A DNA stretch of 64,000 bases. It comes from Odiellus spinosus. Taxonomy: Eukaryota > Arthropoda > Arachnida > Opiliones > Phalangiidae. The number at the start of each line of letters is the position of its first letter. Within the stretch, counting starts at the first letter, position 1. Shown here piece after piece: positions 1 to 11,193 of this stretch. The DNA lies in NCBI GenBank assembly GCA_963920705.1, contig OY987233.1:8710959-8774958 (forward strand), written 5' to 3'. The notes below the pieces were generated by a model. The model made no database searches. It was not told the DNA's origin and saw only the letters and a list, made by a program, of their open reading frames with translations. The translations under genes were made by a program, and so were the position numbers.

Positions 1-312
1 CCCTCCTTTGAAGTCTATTATTCCCGGGTATTGTCTACCCCTCTCTGTATGGGTTAGTTTCAAAAAGCGCGATTCGTACGCCTCCTAACGGTAGATATTT
101 TCGGAGCGGGAGTTCGTCGAGCGAATATCTCTAGCAGCCTTGGAGTTCGTCAAAAAAACGTCGTCGTTTGTGGAGAGAGAGAATTTCCAATTTTCCGTAG
201 ACAGGGGGTATGAAGTAGGACCCCTCCGATCTCGAAAAATTGTGAATTTTACCCATACAGAGAGGAGCGCTATATGGAACATTAAAGTAGTAGACTTCAA
301 AGGAGGGTTCAT
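1..312. repeat. Foldback (inverted repeat) element, possibly cut by window edge
   Basis: Bases 1-53 and 250-308 are imperfect reverse complements. CCTCCTTTGAAGTCTA at the left matches TAGACTTCAAAGGAGG at the right, and CCTCTCTGTATGGGT matches ACCCATACAGAGAGG. The two arms enclose about 195 bp, so this looks like a foldback transposon or MITE. Open frames cross it on both strands (about 90 codons), but they are mirror products of the inverted repeat and show no known domain. The left end may continue outside the window. Confidence 0.6.
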
Positions 313-520
313 CGGCTTCTGGAAATATCTATATTTCCTAGAATGCAGCTTCTCTCTGCGCAATGAAATACTAAGGTTGAAACACTTTTACAGGCGCTAA
401 AAAGAAAAACATTGAGTTTTTATCTCCTAAAGGACGACTTCTTTCTGAACACAAGTTTTAAGTTGTAGGGCTCTGCAACCTTGCTTAAATTGAAAATGAA
501 GATATATTACGTGATGTTTT
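313..520. other. Unassigned, includes 20-bp motif shared with 60.53 kb
   Basis: There is no gene here. GGTTGAAACACTTTTACAGG at about 376-395 occurs exactly again near 60534, so the two sites share some dispersed repeat whose limits I cannot define. Confidence 0.35.
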
Positions 521-1517
521 TAAAGTGAGGCTGTCACCATTTTTTTCGATTTAATGGATTATATTTTTAGTTTTATCATACTATTAGAACGCCATATTCA
601 AAATTTTATACCTTTGGGTTGATGCGTTAGAAATAGACTTCAGAATTAAAATGTCATAAATAAATCTTTTTCCGATATATGACGTAGTTCATTTCTACAA
701 CGTAATTAATGATAATTTTCATACGAAAGGCAGTTGACTTTCTGGATTAAGTACTTTTACGAAAAAGACCGCGCGAAAGTGACCTTATCACTGATGGGAA
801 TGAAGCTCTGAATTCTTGTAATTTTTATTAATGGGATAAAATCTAATTTCTGATGTATGTTTATCTGCTTGATTAAAAATAGTCTATTTGAAGATTAAGT
901 AAAAAAACTTAAATCCATATCCGTTTTTATCCAAAAATGGCCTTATCTTAGAATATTATCCGCGTTATATGTTCGGATAAAAAATTTCAAAATTTATTTT
1001 CGTGAAAAATAATGATTATTTAAAATCTTAGTTTTTTTGTTTAATTTATATTCTTCGAATTAAAAGCCAATTTGAAATATTTTTGTTATATTTTAGACTA
1101 ATTCTGGAAACGTGAATTTTCTTATCCATCTTTATACCTTTGAAAACGAGTAATTTGTTCGTTGATAAAATGCCAAATTCTTATCTTCGGGTAAACCTTA
1201 TACCTTTAACAATTATACGAATATAGAAATTTCATTTTTTAGCTACAAACAATTTTATCCGATAATAAAATATCTGAAAATATACGAGTAACAGAAGATA
1301 ATGGATGTCTGAAACCTAGCTGTATATGAGAAACAATCAAATGTAGGATCCATACAATAGCGAAATCACGCGACCATGTTGATGACGTAGTATCGCGTGG
1401 AATTTTTATTTTAAAAATATCAAAAATTAGCGATTATTAAATATGTATTTTACTGTTATTATTTCTATGTCCTATATTTATATTTAACGATCTTCCTTGT
1501 GACAGTACTACTTTAAA
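521..1517 (+). mobile_element. Family C MITE copy 1, split by an A1 element
   Basis: The copy starts with TTAA plus AGTGAGGCTGTCA and runs through hallmark C segments: TATGACGTAG, CTGGATTAAGTACTTTTACG, GCGCGAAAG and CCTTATCACT. After the A1 insertion (803-1313) it resumes with ATACAATAGCGAAATCACG and GATGACGTAGTAT. It ends in a degraded GACAG...CTTTAAA at about 1517. No protein is encoded. The reading frames seen in other C copies are by-products of the repeated sequence. Confidence 0.8.
803..1313 (+). mobile_element. Family A1 MITE nested in C copy 1
   Basis: The element begins with a mutated AGCTCTGAATTC and carries the A1 core: GGCCTTATCTTAGAATATT, ATCCGCGTTATA and TCTTCGGGTAAACCTTATAC. 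It ends near ACAGAAGATAATGGATGTCTG. Both termini are decayed, so this is an old copy. Because it interrupts the C element, it inserted after C. Confidence 0.8.
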
Positions 1518-1747
1518 ACTAATAACAATTACTAAACTAGTTTTTTTTTTTTCTAATCACTTAAGTTATACGATGGGCAAACAGTATAAGAATCTAATAT
1601 TCATAAAAAAAAAACTTTTCTTTTTTCTTCCTTCATAAATAAACTAATTTCAGCAGAAACTTTTACCGCGCGAAAGAAGACGCCGTAATTTCCGAATCAC
1701 TCTTCTTTATTTAGTTCATTTTCTATTCTTTCGGTAACCCTTAGTTT

Positions 1748-1962
1748 AAAGGGAAGCTATAAGCAAAAAATGGAACATCTTTTAAATTTATTTCTCAGAA
1801 TCTACACGCAAAATTATGAATTAAATAATAGACCTTCACAATTTATAGAAGATATTTTAGTGATTAGTTTTAATTTTCAAGTTGAATTAGGTAGGGTAAA
1901 TTGAAATTCGAACCAATCATATTATTATTTCAGCCTCCAACAGCTCTGATATCGCCGATATG
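1748..1962 (+). mobile_element. Family J MITE, truncated
   Basis: The left end TTTAAAGGGAAGC and AATGGAACATCTTTT match the J copy at 3206. The sequence then reaches the family J centre, CCAATCATATTATT...TTTCAGCCT. It stops at about 1962, where A2 sequence begins through a short GCCGATA overlap. Confidence 0.7.
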
Positions 1963-2326
1963 AAAATTTGAAACTTGGCGTTTCTTCGCGGATTTTAACC
2001 CAAATTGAGATCTCGAAGCTAGAATGTAGTGATTTAGTCGCTGTTCCTTTCAATTTAGATTAAAATATAATTATTATATTTCATTCTACACGGATTTCGA
2101 GAAACGTCGTATTTTTATCTCCGCGTTATCCGTTCGAATAAACGCTTAATTTCTTTATTTATCGAGCTTCAAATTTTATCTCCAAATAATTCGTATCCAG
2201 CATTTGATACGAATCTGTTTATATAATTTGCGGTTTTATATTAACAAACAATTTATCCGAGATTAAAATATCTGAAAAAGTTATCCATGGCTATCTTAAG
2301 TTTTTTATTATCCGATTCCGAGCTCT
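1963..2326 (+). mobile_element. Family A2 MITE, 5'-truncated
   Basis: The copy enters at GAAAATTTGAAACTTGGCG and continues with AACCCAAATTGAGATCTCG, TAGTCGCTGTTCC and GATACGAATCTG. It finishes with an intact TTATCCGATTCCGAGCTCTA terminus. The first ~180 bp of a full A2 copy (compare 7488) are missing. They are replaced by family J sequence. Confidence 0.75.
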
Positions 2327-2679
2327 ATTTATAACCCTTTAAATTAGATTTTACTTTCTACCGTTTTTAGCGAGCCTTGATCTGTGTCATAACTTTATAC
2401 AATGCTTCTATGGTTCAGACTTTACCCAATCAGAAGCGGAAGCGAGACTAGGGGAGTCAAACCGAGAGTTTTGCTATATTACAATTGGATACTCTACGGT
2501 GTCCTCAATGATAGCCTTGATTAAAAAAGGGGACAAGAGGAGAGGACAAACTGGCCACCAGAGCGTGATTGCCTTTTCTACCATTACGAGAGATGATGCG
2601 ATGAGATGAAGATACGATGCGAGACGCGCAGAAATAACCGAGCTCGTGGTCAGTTTTAAATTATGGTGAAGTGGAAGAG
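2327..2679. other. Unassigned non-coding stretch
   Basis: No gene and no family member is recognised. A purine-rich stretch with repeated GATG/GATAC words lies at about 2585-2620. Confidence 0.4.
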
Positions 2680-3110
2680 TTCATAAAGCCCAAATGGAAA
2701 TTGAGTAGCATTTTCAGAAAGATCGTTAAAAAACGATTCAAAATATATATACATATGTCATAGAACAAAATTACCGCGACAGTAAAAATACATATTTTAT
2801 AATCGCCATTTTTGAAATTTTTAAAGTAAAAATTTCCCGCAATACTACATCATCACTATAGTCGCGTGATTTCGCTATTGTATAGAGCTTCCTACAGTTG
2901 ATTCTCGTCGCGTTCTGGCACCAGTGATAAGGTAGCTTTCGCGCGGTGTTTTTCGTAAAAGTACTTGATCCAGATTTTAATTTTGAAATTTCTTTCAAAC
3001 ACCTCAACCCAGAGGTATCCAATTTTTAATTTGGCGTTTTAATAATATGATAAAACTAAAAATATAATCCTTAAAGCATCGAGAAAAAAATATTGACAGC
3101 CTCACTTTAA
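2680..3110 (-). mobile_element. Family C MITE copy 2
   Basis: This reverse copy runs from CAAATGGAAATTGAGTAGC through CGATTCAAAATATATATAC, TTTTTCGTAAAAGTACTT and ATGATAAAACTAAAAATAT to the terminus TTGACAGCCTCACTTTAA. The distal TTAA is intact. The proximal terminus is decayed. An 83-codon frame inside is a shadow of the repeat. Confidence 0.8.
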
Positions 3111-3205
3111 GATATAATATTTTTATAGACAAAGACGACGTTACACAGATCTAGTTAGAATAATAATGGGGTAATTTAGCCAAACTAACTTTAGTTTAAT
3201 ATGAA

Positions 3206-3695
3206 TTAAAGGGAAACTTGAAGCTAAAAATGGAACAGCTTTTGAATTTATTTTTCGAGTTACCATGCCAAAAACGTATTCGTGAATTTTCAGTTTTTAG
3301 AGACGTTTTTGGTGTTTCAATTAATTTCTAAAGTTTGGTAAAATTATAAAACAAAATAAATATAAATTCGGAAAAAATCATATTATTTCAGCCTTCAACA
3401 ATGATTATAATCTAACATTAAAAGAATGGGGCGGCATTATGCGTAAGACCTTATCCATCAAAACGCAGGCCTATTATTTAATGATAGTATATCACAAGTA
3501 TTGTTAAATACTGAAATAATATGATTGGCCCGAATTTTACTTTTATTCAAACTTAACCAAACTTTATAAATTAATTTAAACACCAAAAACGTATCTAAAG
3601 ATTGTTTGAAATTTCTCGAATACGTTTTATGGTACATTCTGATAATAAATTGGAAAAAGCTGTTCCATTTTTTTAGCTCCAAGTTTTCCTTTAAA
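3206..3695. mobile_element. Family J MITE, near full length
   Basis: The element is bounded by TTAAAGGGAAACTTGAAGC at the left and GCTCCAAGTTTTCCTTTAA at the right, so it is an inverted-repeat element at TTAA. The arms contain AATGGAACAGCTTTTGAATT and its complement. The centre carries CAATCATATTATTTCAGCCT facing GAAATAATATGATTGGCCC. An 86-codon frame inside is not gene-like. Confidence 0.8.
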
Positions 3696-4234
3696 TTAAG
3701 TGTAATAATTAGAAACACGTGGGAAAATTAAGGCATCATTATCACCGACTCGCCTAAAAGAGGGGTTGAGTTTTGCAACGTCATAAAGTGAAATTACCGA
3801 AACTTTTGGCGAAATAAAGCGCAGTTAGTTCTTCATTAGATAAAGTATCTAATTTCCTTAAATAAGGGCCTCGGTTGGCCAAAAGGGAAAGGCAGAGATG
3901 ATTGTAGTTAGAACGTAACGTGGAGGAGGTGGTGGTAGTGGGGAAAAACGTTAGGGGTTAACGCTAATGTTTTCGCATTTGCATATTTGAGATCTGCCAG
4001 ACTAATCTAGAAGGAGGGTTTGAGATGGGAGGAGCGTCAAAGCGAAAGCTCGCGATTCACTTCAAGATTTCATTACGTAGAATGTTGTTGGGTTAATTTT
4101 TTTCCCACGCTGTGGTTATAAGATTCTTTTAAAGTGATGATGTAAGCAATTTTGTCGCGAATATCAAATGTAATTTAAAACGTAGAAAAATATTTAAAAT
4201 TTATGACATAATTCATTCTCTTCACTCTGTCTGT
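3696..4234. other. Unassigned non-coding stretch
   Basis: No ORF or repeat family is recognised. A G-rich run of GGAGG/GGTGG words lies at about 3921-3945. Confidence 0.4.
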
Positions 4235-4635
4235 AAAGGGAGAATGCAACCTAACAACAAGTGATTTTTTTTATCGATTTATTATTGTTTAAGTAGGCCT
4301 AATCCACTAATTACGAATATATTTAAAATTTACCCGGAAAATATTCTTAGCGGGATTTCATGGAGATCCTGATTGCCTCGCTTATAAGGACTAGCGACCA
4401 ATCGAATGCGAGTCTAGTCTCGTGGAGACAGGCCTTCACTAATTGGTCGCTAGAACTTACACGGAAGAAATTTAGGATCTTCATGAATCTCGCTAAGCCT
4501 ATTTTCCGGGTAAGTTTTAAATTTATTTCTAGTTTAATATTTGTTTTGTAAACTTTTTATCGGTGGATTAGGTCTATTTAAACGATAAGGAATCAATAAA
4601 AAAATTCTTGTTATTAGGTTGCATTCTCCCTTTAA
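4235..4635. mobile_element. Family D palindromic MITE copy 1
   Basis: The left end AAAGGGAGAATGCAACCTAA and the right end TTGCATTCTCCCTTTAA form long inverted arms (about 190 bp each). The arms include ATCGATT and AGGCCTAATCCAC, CTAGAAATAAATTT-type sequence, CCCGGAAAAT and CATGGAGATCCTGA. The inner arms are AGCGACCAAT and ATTGGTCGCT. The whole element should fold into one hairpin. The 63-codon frame inside is a by-product of the palindrome. Confidence 0.85.
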
Positions 4636-5026
4636 GAAATTTAAAAATGAAAATGATTAAAAATTATACGTAATTATTTTTTCGATATATGACGAAATTA
4701 ACAATAATTTTCACATGATATCTGGATTAAGTACTTTTACGATAAAGAGCGCGCGAAAGCGAGCTTATCACTGGTTCCAGTTTGTGACGAGAATCTACTC
4801 TAGGTCCTATACAATAGTAAAATCAGGCGACCATAGTGATGACGTAGTATTGCGGAGAATTTTTATTATAAAAATTTCGAAAAAGGCGATTATAAAATAT
4901 GTATTTTTACTGTCACTGTAAATTTGTTCTATGACATATTTATATGTATTTTGAATCGTTTTTTAACGATTTCCGAAAATGCTACTCAAATTCCATTCGG
5001 AGTTCATGAATCCTTACTTTAAACAT
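4636..5026 (+). mobile_element. Family C MITE copy 3, joined to D at C's internal TTAA
   Basis: C sequence starts directly after the TTAA of the D copy, at GAAATTTAAAAATGAAAATG. This corresponds to the internal TTAAGAAAC site of full C copies (compare 47799-47835). It then runs through TATATGACG, CTGGATTAAGTACTTTTACG and GATGACGTAGTATTGCGG to GAGTTCATGAATCC and CTTACTTTAAA. The first ~130 bp of C are absent. Confidence 0.75.
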
Positions 5027-5464
5027 ATGAAATTGGTGATTACAGGATCACTTGAAATGTTTATACCTAGATTAGATCGTAATGAAAACTTGCCTTATTC
5101 GTTTAAAACATGTCACGTGGATTCAAATTAATTTGAAAGTTCTGTACATACAAAGCTAGTATGGTATCTATGGTTTTGGTTTTCAATGAGGTATAGATAT
5201 AAGAAGTAGGTTAGTTTTGGCGCAAGATGAAATTTCAAGTTGATTCGGAATGTCCTAGTGTACGCTTAGTCGATAACTCATTACCGATACAGCTAGAAAT
5301 ATATTTTCACGCCACCCCGCGCTTTTTGCACGCATCAAGCAAAGCAAAAGCAAAAAAGAAAAAGATGTAAAAAAAAAACCACTAGGTAATTTATACGTAA
5401 AAACGACGTAACTCCGAATTAAATAAAAACTAAAAAAATTCCAAAAAATAAATTATAATAAGTT
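5027..5464. other. Unassigned non-coding stretch
   Basis: No gene is seen. An A-rich run lies at 5338-5380. Confidence 0.4.
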
Positions 5465-5986
5465 TAGAGCTCGGAATTTTTATTAATTGGATAGAATCTA
5501 CTAAATTCTGATGTTTCATTAAAAATAAGACTATTTTTTATTCGAGTTAACTTATTCGAAGATAAAGTAAAAAACGTAATCCATATCCGTTTTTATCCAA
5601 AAATGGCCTTATCTTAGAATATTATCCGCGTTATACGTTCGGATAAAAAAATTCAAAATTTATTTTCTAATAAAAAGATGATTTAAAATCTTAGTTCCGT
5701 CGTTTACTTTATATTCTTCGAATTAAAAGACAACTTGGAATATTTTTCTTATATTTTAAACAAATTCTGGAAACGCGAATTTTCTTATCCATCGTTATAC
5801 GTTTAAATACTAGTAATTTTTTCGTAGATAAAGCTCCAAACGCTTATCTTCGGGTAAACCTTATACAATTAACAATCATACGAATATACAAATTCATTTT
5901 TTAGTTACAAAACAATTTATCCGAAAATAAAATATCTAAAAATATACGAATAACAGAAGGTAATGGATATCCGATTCCGAGCTCTA
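5465..5986 (+). mobile_element. Family A1 MITE, full length
   Basis: The copy lies between TA-GAGCTCGGAAT and ATTCCGAGCTC-TA, so it has TA target duplications and about 11-bp TIRs. The internal sequence is the A1 type, with GGCCTTATCTTAGAATATT, ATCCGCGTTATACGTTCGG and CTTCGGGTAAACCTTATAC. Many (G)GATAA/TTATCC words repeat through it. No ORF is present. Confidence 0.9.
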
Positions 5987-6099
5987 TGTTTAAGATAATA
6001 ACTCATAAAATTTATGATTTTATTATTATTTTACTAATTGATAGTTAGATTCTAGTTGAGATTAGTAATAGCTTTAAAATGAGAGGAAATACATCATTG

Positions 6100-6275
6100 C
6101 AGGGAGAATGCATCCTAAAAACAAGTAATTTTTTATTGATTCCTTATCGTTTAAATAGTCCTAATCTAACAGGAAAAATTTTAAAAACAAATATTTAAGT
6201 AGAAATAAATTTAAAACTTGCCCGGAAAAATAAGCTTAGCTGGATTTCCGGAGATCACCTGAACTCCCCGTAGTC
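6100..6275. mobile_element. Family D fragment (left half)
   Basis: AGGGAGAATGCATCCTAA, ATTCCTTATCGTTTAAATAG and GGAAAAATAAGCTTAGCTGG are D left-arm sequence. The copy ends at about 6275, where family C sequence begins. The right arm is missing. Confidence 0.75.
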
Positions 6276-6643
6276 ATTTTTGGAACGTAATTAACGATAA
6301 TTTGCATACGAAAGGTAGTTGACTTGATCTGTATTAAGTACTTTAACGAAAAAAACCTCGCGAAAGCGACTTTATCACTTGTACCAGAACGCGACGAGAA
6401 TCAACTGTAGGCTCTATACAATAGCGAAATCAGATGACCATAGTGATGACGTAGTATTGCGGAAATTCTTATTTTAAAAATTTCGAAAATGGGCGATTAT
6501 AAAATGTGTATTTTTATTGTCGCTATAATTTTTTCTGTGCCATACGTATATATATTTTGAATCGTTTTTTAACGATCTTTCTGAAAATGTTACTCAATTT
6601 AAATTTGAAGTTCATGAAATCTCCGTAACAGCCTCGCTTTAAA
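6276..6643 (+). mobile_element. Family C MITE copy 4, truncated
   Basis: C sequence starts at TTTTTGGAACGTAATTAACG and includes GAGAATCAACTGTAGGCTC, GATGACGTAGTATTGCGG and TTTTTTAACGATCTTTCTG. It ends with AACAGCCTCGCTTTAA. This is another case of a D fragment followed directly by C in the same order. Confidence 0.8.
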
Positions 6644-6779
6644 AAATTATTCTTTGTTTGGTGAAACTTTATTTTCGAGGACTTATCATTTTTTTGCGCC
6701 CCGTAAAGGGTCAACTCCTTCCGTCGCCTTGCTACGAGAATAATTATTAGCCCGAGCTTAAACGCTTTGTTCCCTGGAA

Positions 6780-7060
6780 ATAGGACCTCCGAGAGTCTCC
6801 TCCACCCAATTACGTGACGTCACTGGCACGTCGCTTCTCTCTCGAGCCAATGAGAGTCCATCGAAGGGGAAACGGTAGAGAAAAAGGAGGGTGAGGTGGA
6901 GAGGCGATCGGTAGCTCGGGGTGTTTTTGGGGGAAGAAAGAGAACGCGTGTTTTACTCTCCTTTCCAGTCACTTTCAGTCGCGTGGTCGCGATGTTCTCG
7001 GGCGGAAGTATCCGAATCGCGCTCTGCCTTGTCTACTGCATGGGAATATTATCTGTCTAA
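6780..7060 (+). promoter_or_regulatory. Candidate promoter / first-exon region, GC-richer patch
   Basis: The patch is clearly GC-richer than its surroundings. It has GAGA-like purine runs (6878-6905), CCAAT-like GAGCCAATGAGAG (6844-6856) and an initiator-like TCAGTC at 6975-6980. An ATG at 6992 opens a 22-codon frame ending at 7060. Its product has a hydrophobic core (IRIALCLVYCMGILS) like a secretion signal. A possible donor GAA|GTATCC within codon 6 would leave phase 1, which the Dscam exon acceptor needs. That donor is weak, so the link to Dscam is speculative. No TATA box is evident. Confidence 0.25.
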
Positions 7061-7487
7061 CGGATCTGACACAACCAACTTGCAAGTGACATTTCATTCA
7101 ATCGCTTTACATCGCGCTTCTCTGATCCTTTGCCAAATAGCTTCATCTCAACGTTTGATAAAAGAAAAAATCTGATCTCTTTTGGTATCAGTTCCGGGAT
7201 TTTTGTTTGGTCTCTTTTGACGTAATATCAGATATTCGCGTGTTTAATCAATTTTGCAAGTCATACAACAAAAAAAAAAACTATGTCGTTTCTAAATGGT
7301 CAAGGGATTTGTTTCGTCACGAGCGCACTAGGTTTGTAGTTCCAATATAATCTACTAAACAATTTTCTTTTTGAAGTTATGTTTGTAATTAAGGCGGGAA
7401 TTTTAACCGGGAAAAATTTGGCGGGAAAGTTACAGAGAAACGTTTTAATGGGGTACAAAAGTTTTACGTAGGATTTTGTTTGAAAGC
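7061..7487. other. Unassigned non-coding stretch
   Basis: No recognised gene or repeat family. A run of A lies at 7269-7280. Confidence 0.4.
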
Positions 7488-8022
7488 TAGAGCTCGGAAC
7501 TCTTATTCTTAATTGAATAAGACCATCGTGAATGTCAATCGGATATTATCCGTTCGCGAAAACATATCCATTTCTTATTCGAGTTAATTGCGTATCCGAA
7601 TGTAAGGCAAAATTTTTATTCGTATTCATTGTTATATGAATTTATTCGCCGATAAAAAACATTTGAAATTCGAGTTACTTCCCCGATTTTAACCCAAATT
7701 GAGTTCTCGCAGCAAGAATGAAGTAATTTAGTCGCTGTTCCATTCAATTTAGATTAAAATATAATTATTATATTTCATTTTACACTGATTTTGAGAAATG
7801 TCGTATTTTTATCTTCGCGTTATCCGTTTGAATAAACGCGTAATTTGTTTATTAATCGAGCTTCAGATTTTAATTCCGGATAATTTGTATCTATTTGATA
7901 CGCGTCTGTTTGTATAATTTGTGGTGTTTATAATAACAAACAATTTATCCGAGATTGAAATATCTGAAAAAGCCTAGTTATATATGGATATCCTAAGTTA
8001 GTTATTATCCGATTCAGAGCTA
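7488..8022 (+). mobile_element. Family A2 MITE, full length
   Basis: The copy starts TA-GAGCTCGGAACTC and ends GATTCAGAGCTATG, a mutated right TIR. The internal sequence is the A2 type: GACCATCGTGAATGTCAATC, ACATATCCATTTCTTATTCG, AACCCAAATTGAG, TAGTCGCTGTTCCATTCAAT and ACGCGTCTGTTTGTATAATT. It shares termini with A1 but almost none of the interior. Confidence 0.85.
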
Positions 8023-8498
8023 TGGCTTTCTGAAGGGAAATGTTTATGCTAGGAATTTTTGAGCGGGAAATATTTATCAGGAAAGTTTTAGGCAAGAAAC
8101 TGACAGGGAAATGTGAGCTCATCTTCAAATTTAATTGAATTCTGAATTTAACTCTGTTAGTGATGCAAATACTTCAAAAATATTGTATATACACTGAGTA
8201 TTCCATTGTCTGCCACCTCGGAAGAATTGTTTTAGCTGAAAATTTGGTTTAATTTGCAGGGATGATACAATTTTACCATTTAAAGATACCAATTTTGAAA
8301 ATGGTTACTAAAATTTACTTATTGTAATTTGTTTATTATAATAGTTACTTTTTTTGTAATTTGGTCACTACAAGTTACAATTTTCATAATTAGGTAAGTT
8401 AATTTGTAGTATTTATCTTAAAGATAATAATTCTCGTGGATTTCAAGTGAAACAATCTGATTACAAATATAAGTTTCATTTAAGGAAAGGATAAAATA
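8023..8498. other. Unassigned, low-complexity TTACT/GTAATTTG words
   Basis: No gene is seen. At about 8285-8400 short words such as GGTTACT, GTTACTTT and GTAATTTG recur irregularly. Confidence 0.4.
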
Positions 8499-8905
8499 TA
8501 GGGTGTTTCTAAAATGGTGGTAGGACCAAGCTACAGTGGGTTCTGTGGGTGATTTTTAAGACGAAAATATTTTATGACGTTTTGTCGTACGGGGTGCCGT
8601 ATAAAAGTTACGAAATGAATCATGCGTGGATGAGCCCTTAACGTACATTAATAAGCGTATACTCAATGATAAAATACGTTTAATTATTTAGCTGGTTTTT
8701 AAAAACTGATATAAATTGATTTTGTCATTTAGTATACGTTTATTAACGTATGTTAAGGGATCAACCGCGCATGATTCATTTCGTAACTCTTAAACGGCGC
8801 CCCGTATACGACCAAACGTCATAGAACATTTTCGTCTTAAAATGACCCATAGAACCCATGTAGCTAGGTCCTACCACCATTTTATTTTAGAAACAGCCTG
8901 TATAA
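8499..8905. mobile_element. Family H foldback MITE, full length
   Basis: The left arm begins AGGGTGTTTCTAAAATGGTG and the right arm ends CATTTTATTTTAGAAACAG, CCTGTATA. The arms are about 190 bp, with GGTAGGACC, AAGACGAAAATATTTTATGA, CGTACGGGG and GAAATGAATCATGCG mirrored in the right half. The centre carries AACGTACATTAATAAGCGTA facing TACGTTTATTAACGTATGTT. The TACAGGGTGTTTC-type terminus with a TA target resembles arthropod Tc1/mariner-type MITEs. Confidence 0.85.
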
Positions 8906-9621
8906 GCTGATATAAGTCTGTCCATAGAATGGAAAAGTTTATTTTGCCCTCAAAACACTAAAATACTATGCCAATATATATTATTGAAATTCTGTGATTA
9001 AACAGTTTATTAAATTTATTTCATAAAATTTGCGCAAAATAGCTAGTTTTTAGTTTTTTTTTAGGTACTTTTTCCATTCCTGTATAATGAAAAGTTTAGA
9101 CTAGTACTTTTTGAACGGGGAAAGCTTTAGCCACCAATTTGGGCGATAAATATTTAGGCGATTATTTTTAAGACTAGACATAGTATTCATATTTGTTCTG
9201 AAAACTTTAAAAAATAATTAGGATATGGTTCATTATTCTTATTCATAATTATTAATTAAATTTGACTACGGCAGATATAGGTAATAAAAGAGGCGAAAAA
9301 TATTTACTCTATCAATATTTGAACATCAACTTTCGGTAGGAAAGGTGTATAGCGAAAGAAGATTATCTTGCGAAAGAATTAGAATTGCAAACATAGTTAT
9401 CAATGATTATGTTGATTTTAATCCGACAATGTCGAAAGAAGCCCTCATATAGGGGTTCAAGGGCTAATGTTTTTCTTACGAGCGCCTGTAAAAATGTTTT
9501 AACTGTCGGACTTCAGTACTCAGAGAGAAACTGCAATCTAGGAAATATGATTTTATTTTGTAAGCTTGAATATGTTGTTAGCCGAATTTAGTGAAGTTCA
9601 ACTTAAAAGAAGACGAATTTT
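8906..9621. other. Unassigned AT-rich stretch
   Basis: No gene or family member is recognised. A 62-codon frame at 9403-9591 has no domain features and AT-driven composition. Confidence 0.4.
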
Positions 9622-10042
9622 TAGTTTTATCATTCTAAACTTCAAAAGTAAAGTGTCAAAAAAATATATGGGTCATTTTGTTTCCGATACATGACGTAGT
9701 TTATTTCTGGAACGTAATTTACGATAATTTTCGTACGAAAGGTAGATGACTTTCTGGATTAAGTACTTTTACGAAAAAGAACGCACGAAAGCGGACCTTA
9801 TCACTGTAGGCTCTATACAATAGCGAAGTCACGCGACCATAGTGATGACGTAGTATTGCGGGGAATTATTATTTTTAAAATTTCGAAAATGGCGATTTTA
9901 AAATATGTAATTTTTACTATAGCGGTAATTTTTGTTCTATGACATATGAATATATATTTTGAATCGATTTTTAACGATCTCTACGAAAATGATACTCAAT
10001 TTCTATTTGGAGTTCATGAAAAATCAATGACAGCCTTACTTT
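9622..10042 (+). mobile_element. Family C MITE copy 5
   Basis: The copy runs from TTAGTTTTATCATTCTAAAC through GACGTAGTTTATTTCTGGAA, TCTGGATTAAGTACTTTTAC and TAGGCTCTATACAATAGCGA to GTTCATGAAAAATC and TGACAGCCTTACTTT. The left terminus is lost. Confidence 0.8.
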
Positions 10043-10044
10043 CA

Positions 10045-10165
10045 CTATTATCCGTATGTACAAATATTATTTCTTTTTAGTCACAAACAATTAATTATAA
10101 AATATCTGAAAAGTAGGAATAACCGAAGTTATTCCTAGTTCGATCTTCCGAGAACTAGATATGAT
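10045..10165 (+). mobile_element. Degenerate A1 3' fragment
   Basis: TTTTTAGTCACAAACAATTA, AAAATATCTGAAAA and GAATAACCGAAG match the end of A1 (compare 5896-5975). The terminal GAGCTC is mutated (TTCCGAGAACTAG). Confidence 0.55.
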
Positions 10166-10228
10166 TCTACGCATATTTTAAGAACCAAAATAGATTAAAA
10201 ATAACCCATTATCACAGTCAAGTATGCC

Positions 10229-10675
10229 TTTAAAGGGAGAATGCAACCTAACAACAAGTAATTTTTTTTATCGATTCCTTATCGTTTAAATAGCCCTAAT
10301 CCACCAGTAAAACCAAATTACAAACAAATATTAAACTAGAAATCAATTTAAATCTTAGCCGATAAATAGGCTTAGCTGGATTCATGGAGATCCTGAATTT
10401 CTTCTCATTGATGTTACAGCGACCAATAAGCAAAGACCTTTCGTTAAATCGAGATCTCCTTGAGACTTCTAATAACATTCGATTGGTCGCTGACCCATCA
10501 ATGCGAAGAATTTCAGGATCTCCATGAATCCAGCTAAGCCTATTTTCCGAGTAAGTTTTTTAAATTTATTTCTAGTTTAATATTTGTTTTGTAAACTTTA
10601 TATTGTTGGATTAGGCGTATTTAAACGATAAGGAATCGATAGAAAATCACTCGTTATTAGGTTGCATTCTCCCTT
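10229..10675. mobile_element. Family D palindromic MITE, full length
   Basis: The element is bounded by TTTAAAGGGAGAATGCAACC and GGTTGCATTCTCCCTT. The internal arms include ATTCATGGAGATCCTGAATT facing TTCAGGATCTCCATGAATCC. The central AGCGACCAATAAGC faces GATTGGTCGCTGAC. This is the best-preserved D copy. It has no coding content. Confidence 0.9.
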
Positions 10676-11193
10676 GAAAATATATAAATCAATATTTCCT
10701 TTTAAGAGCTTAATTATTTCCAATAAATGACTTGAGCTCTAATGCAAAATATAATATACATTATATGTACTTTATTATGTTACTGTTGTTTTGGCATTAG
10801 ATTTTTATCTTAAAATAAATTATAGATGGGTTGGGAAGTTTGGTGAGATATTGGTGGCGGTATCGAAGCCACCGTGGAATTGTTTATCGAGAAGTTATTC
10901 TCGTGTTCCATCATTAATTTTAAGTTTCTCCCGAGAGTGTCGTTTTGCAGGCGCGACACCAAAGGTCTCTCAAATATAACGACGTTGCCTAAATGAATAT
11001 CGGGTGGATGTCCCTACTCTATTATTTCTTAAAATTCTACGTATCATTAATATTAAGTCTTTAAAATTAAATTTGGCCTAACTTCCTAAGGGTATATTGA
11101 ATATCGAAATAAATGATTTGGACTCGGATTTAAACTCCCCATAGAAATATGACAGAGTTATTCTTTTCACTCAGGTTTTAATGTAGACGGCAC
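10676..11193. other. Unassigned non-coding stretch
   Basis: A 62-codon frame at 10791-10979 lies in slightly GC-richer sequence, but I recognise no domain and no splice-bounded exon. Confidence 0.35.

Noticed and set aside
4715..4921. Similar short frames in several C copies (for example 2771-3022, 4715-4921, 13251-13433), hinting at a shared protein
   Set aside because: The resemblance comes from shared C-element DNA. Frames open on different strands and with different limits in each copy, and there is no transposase motif.
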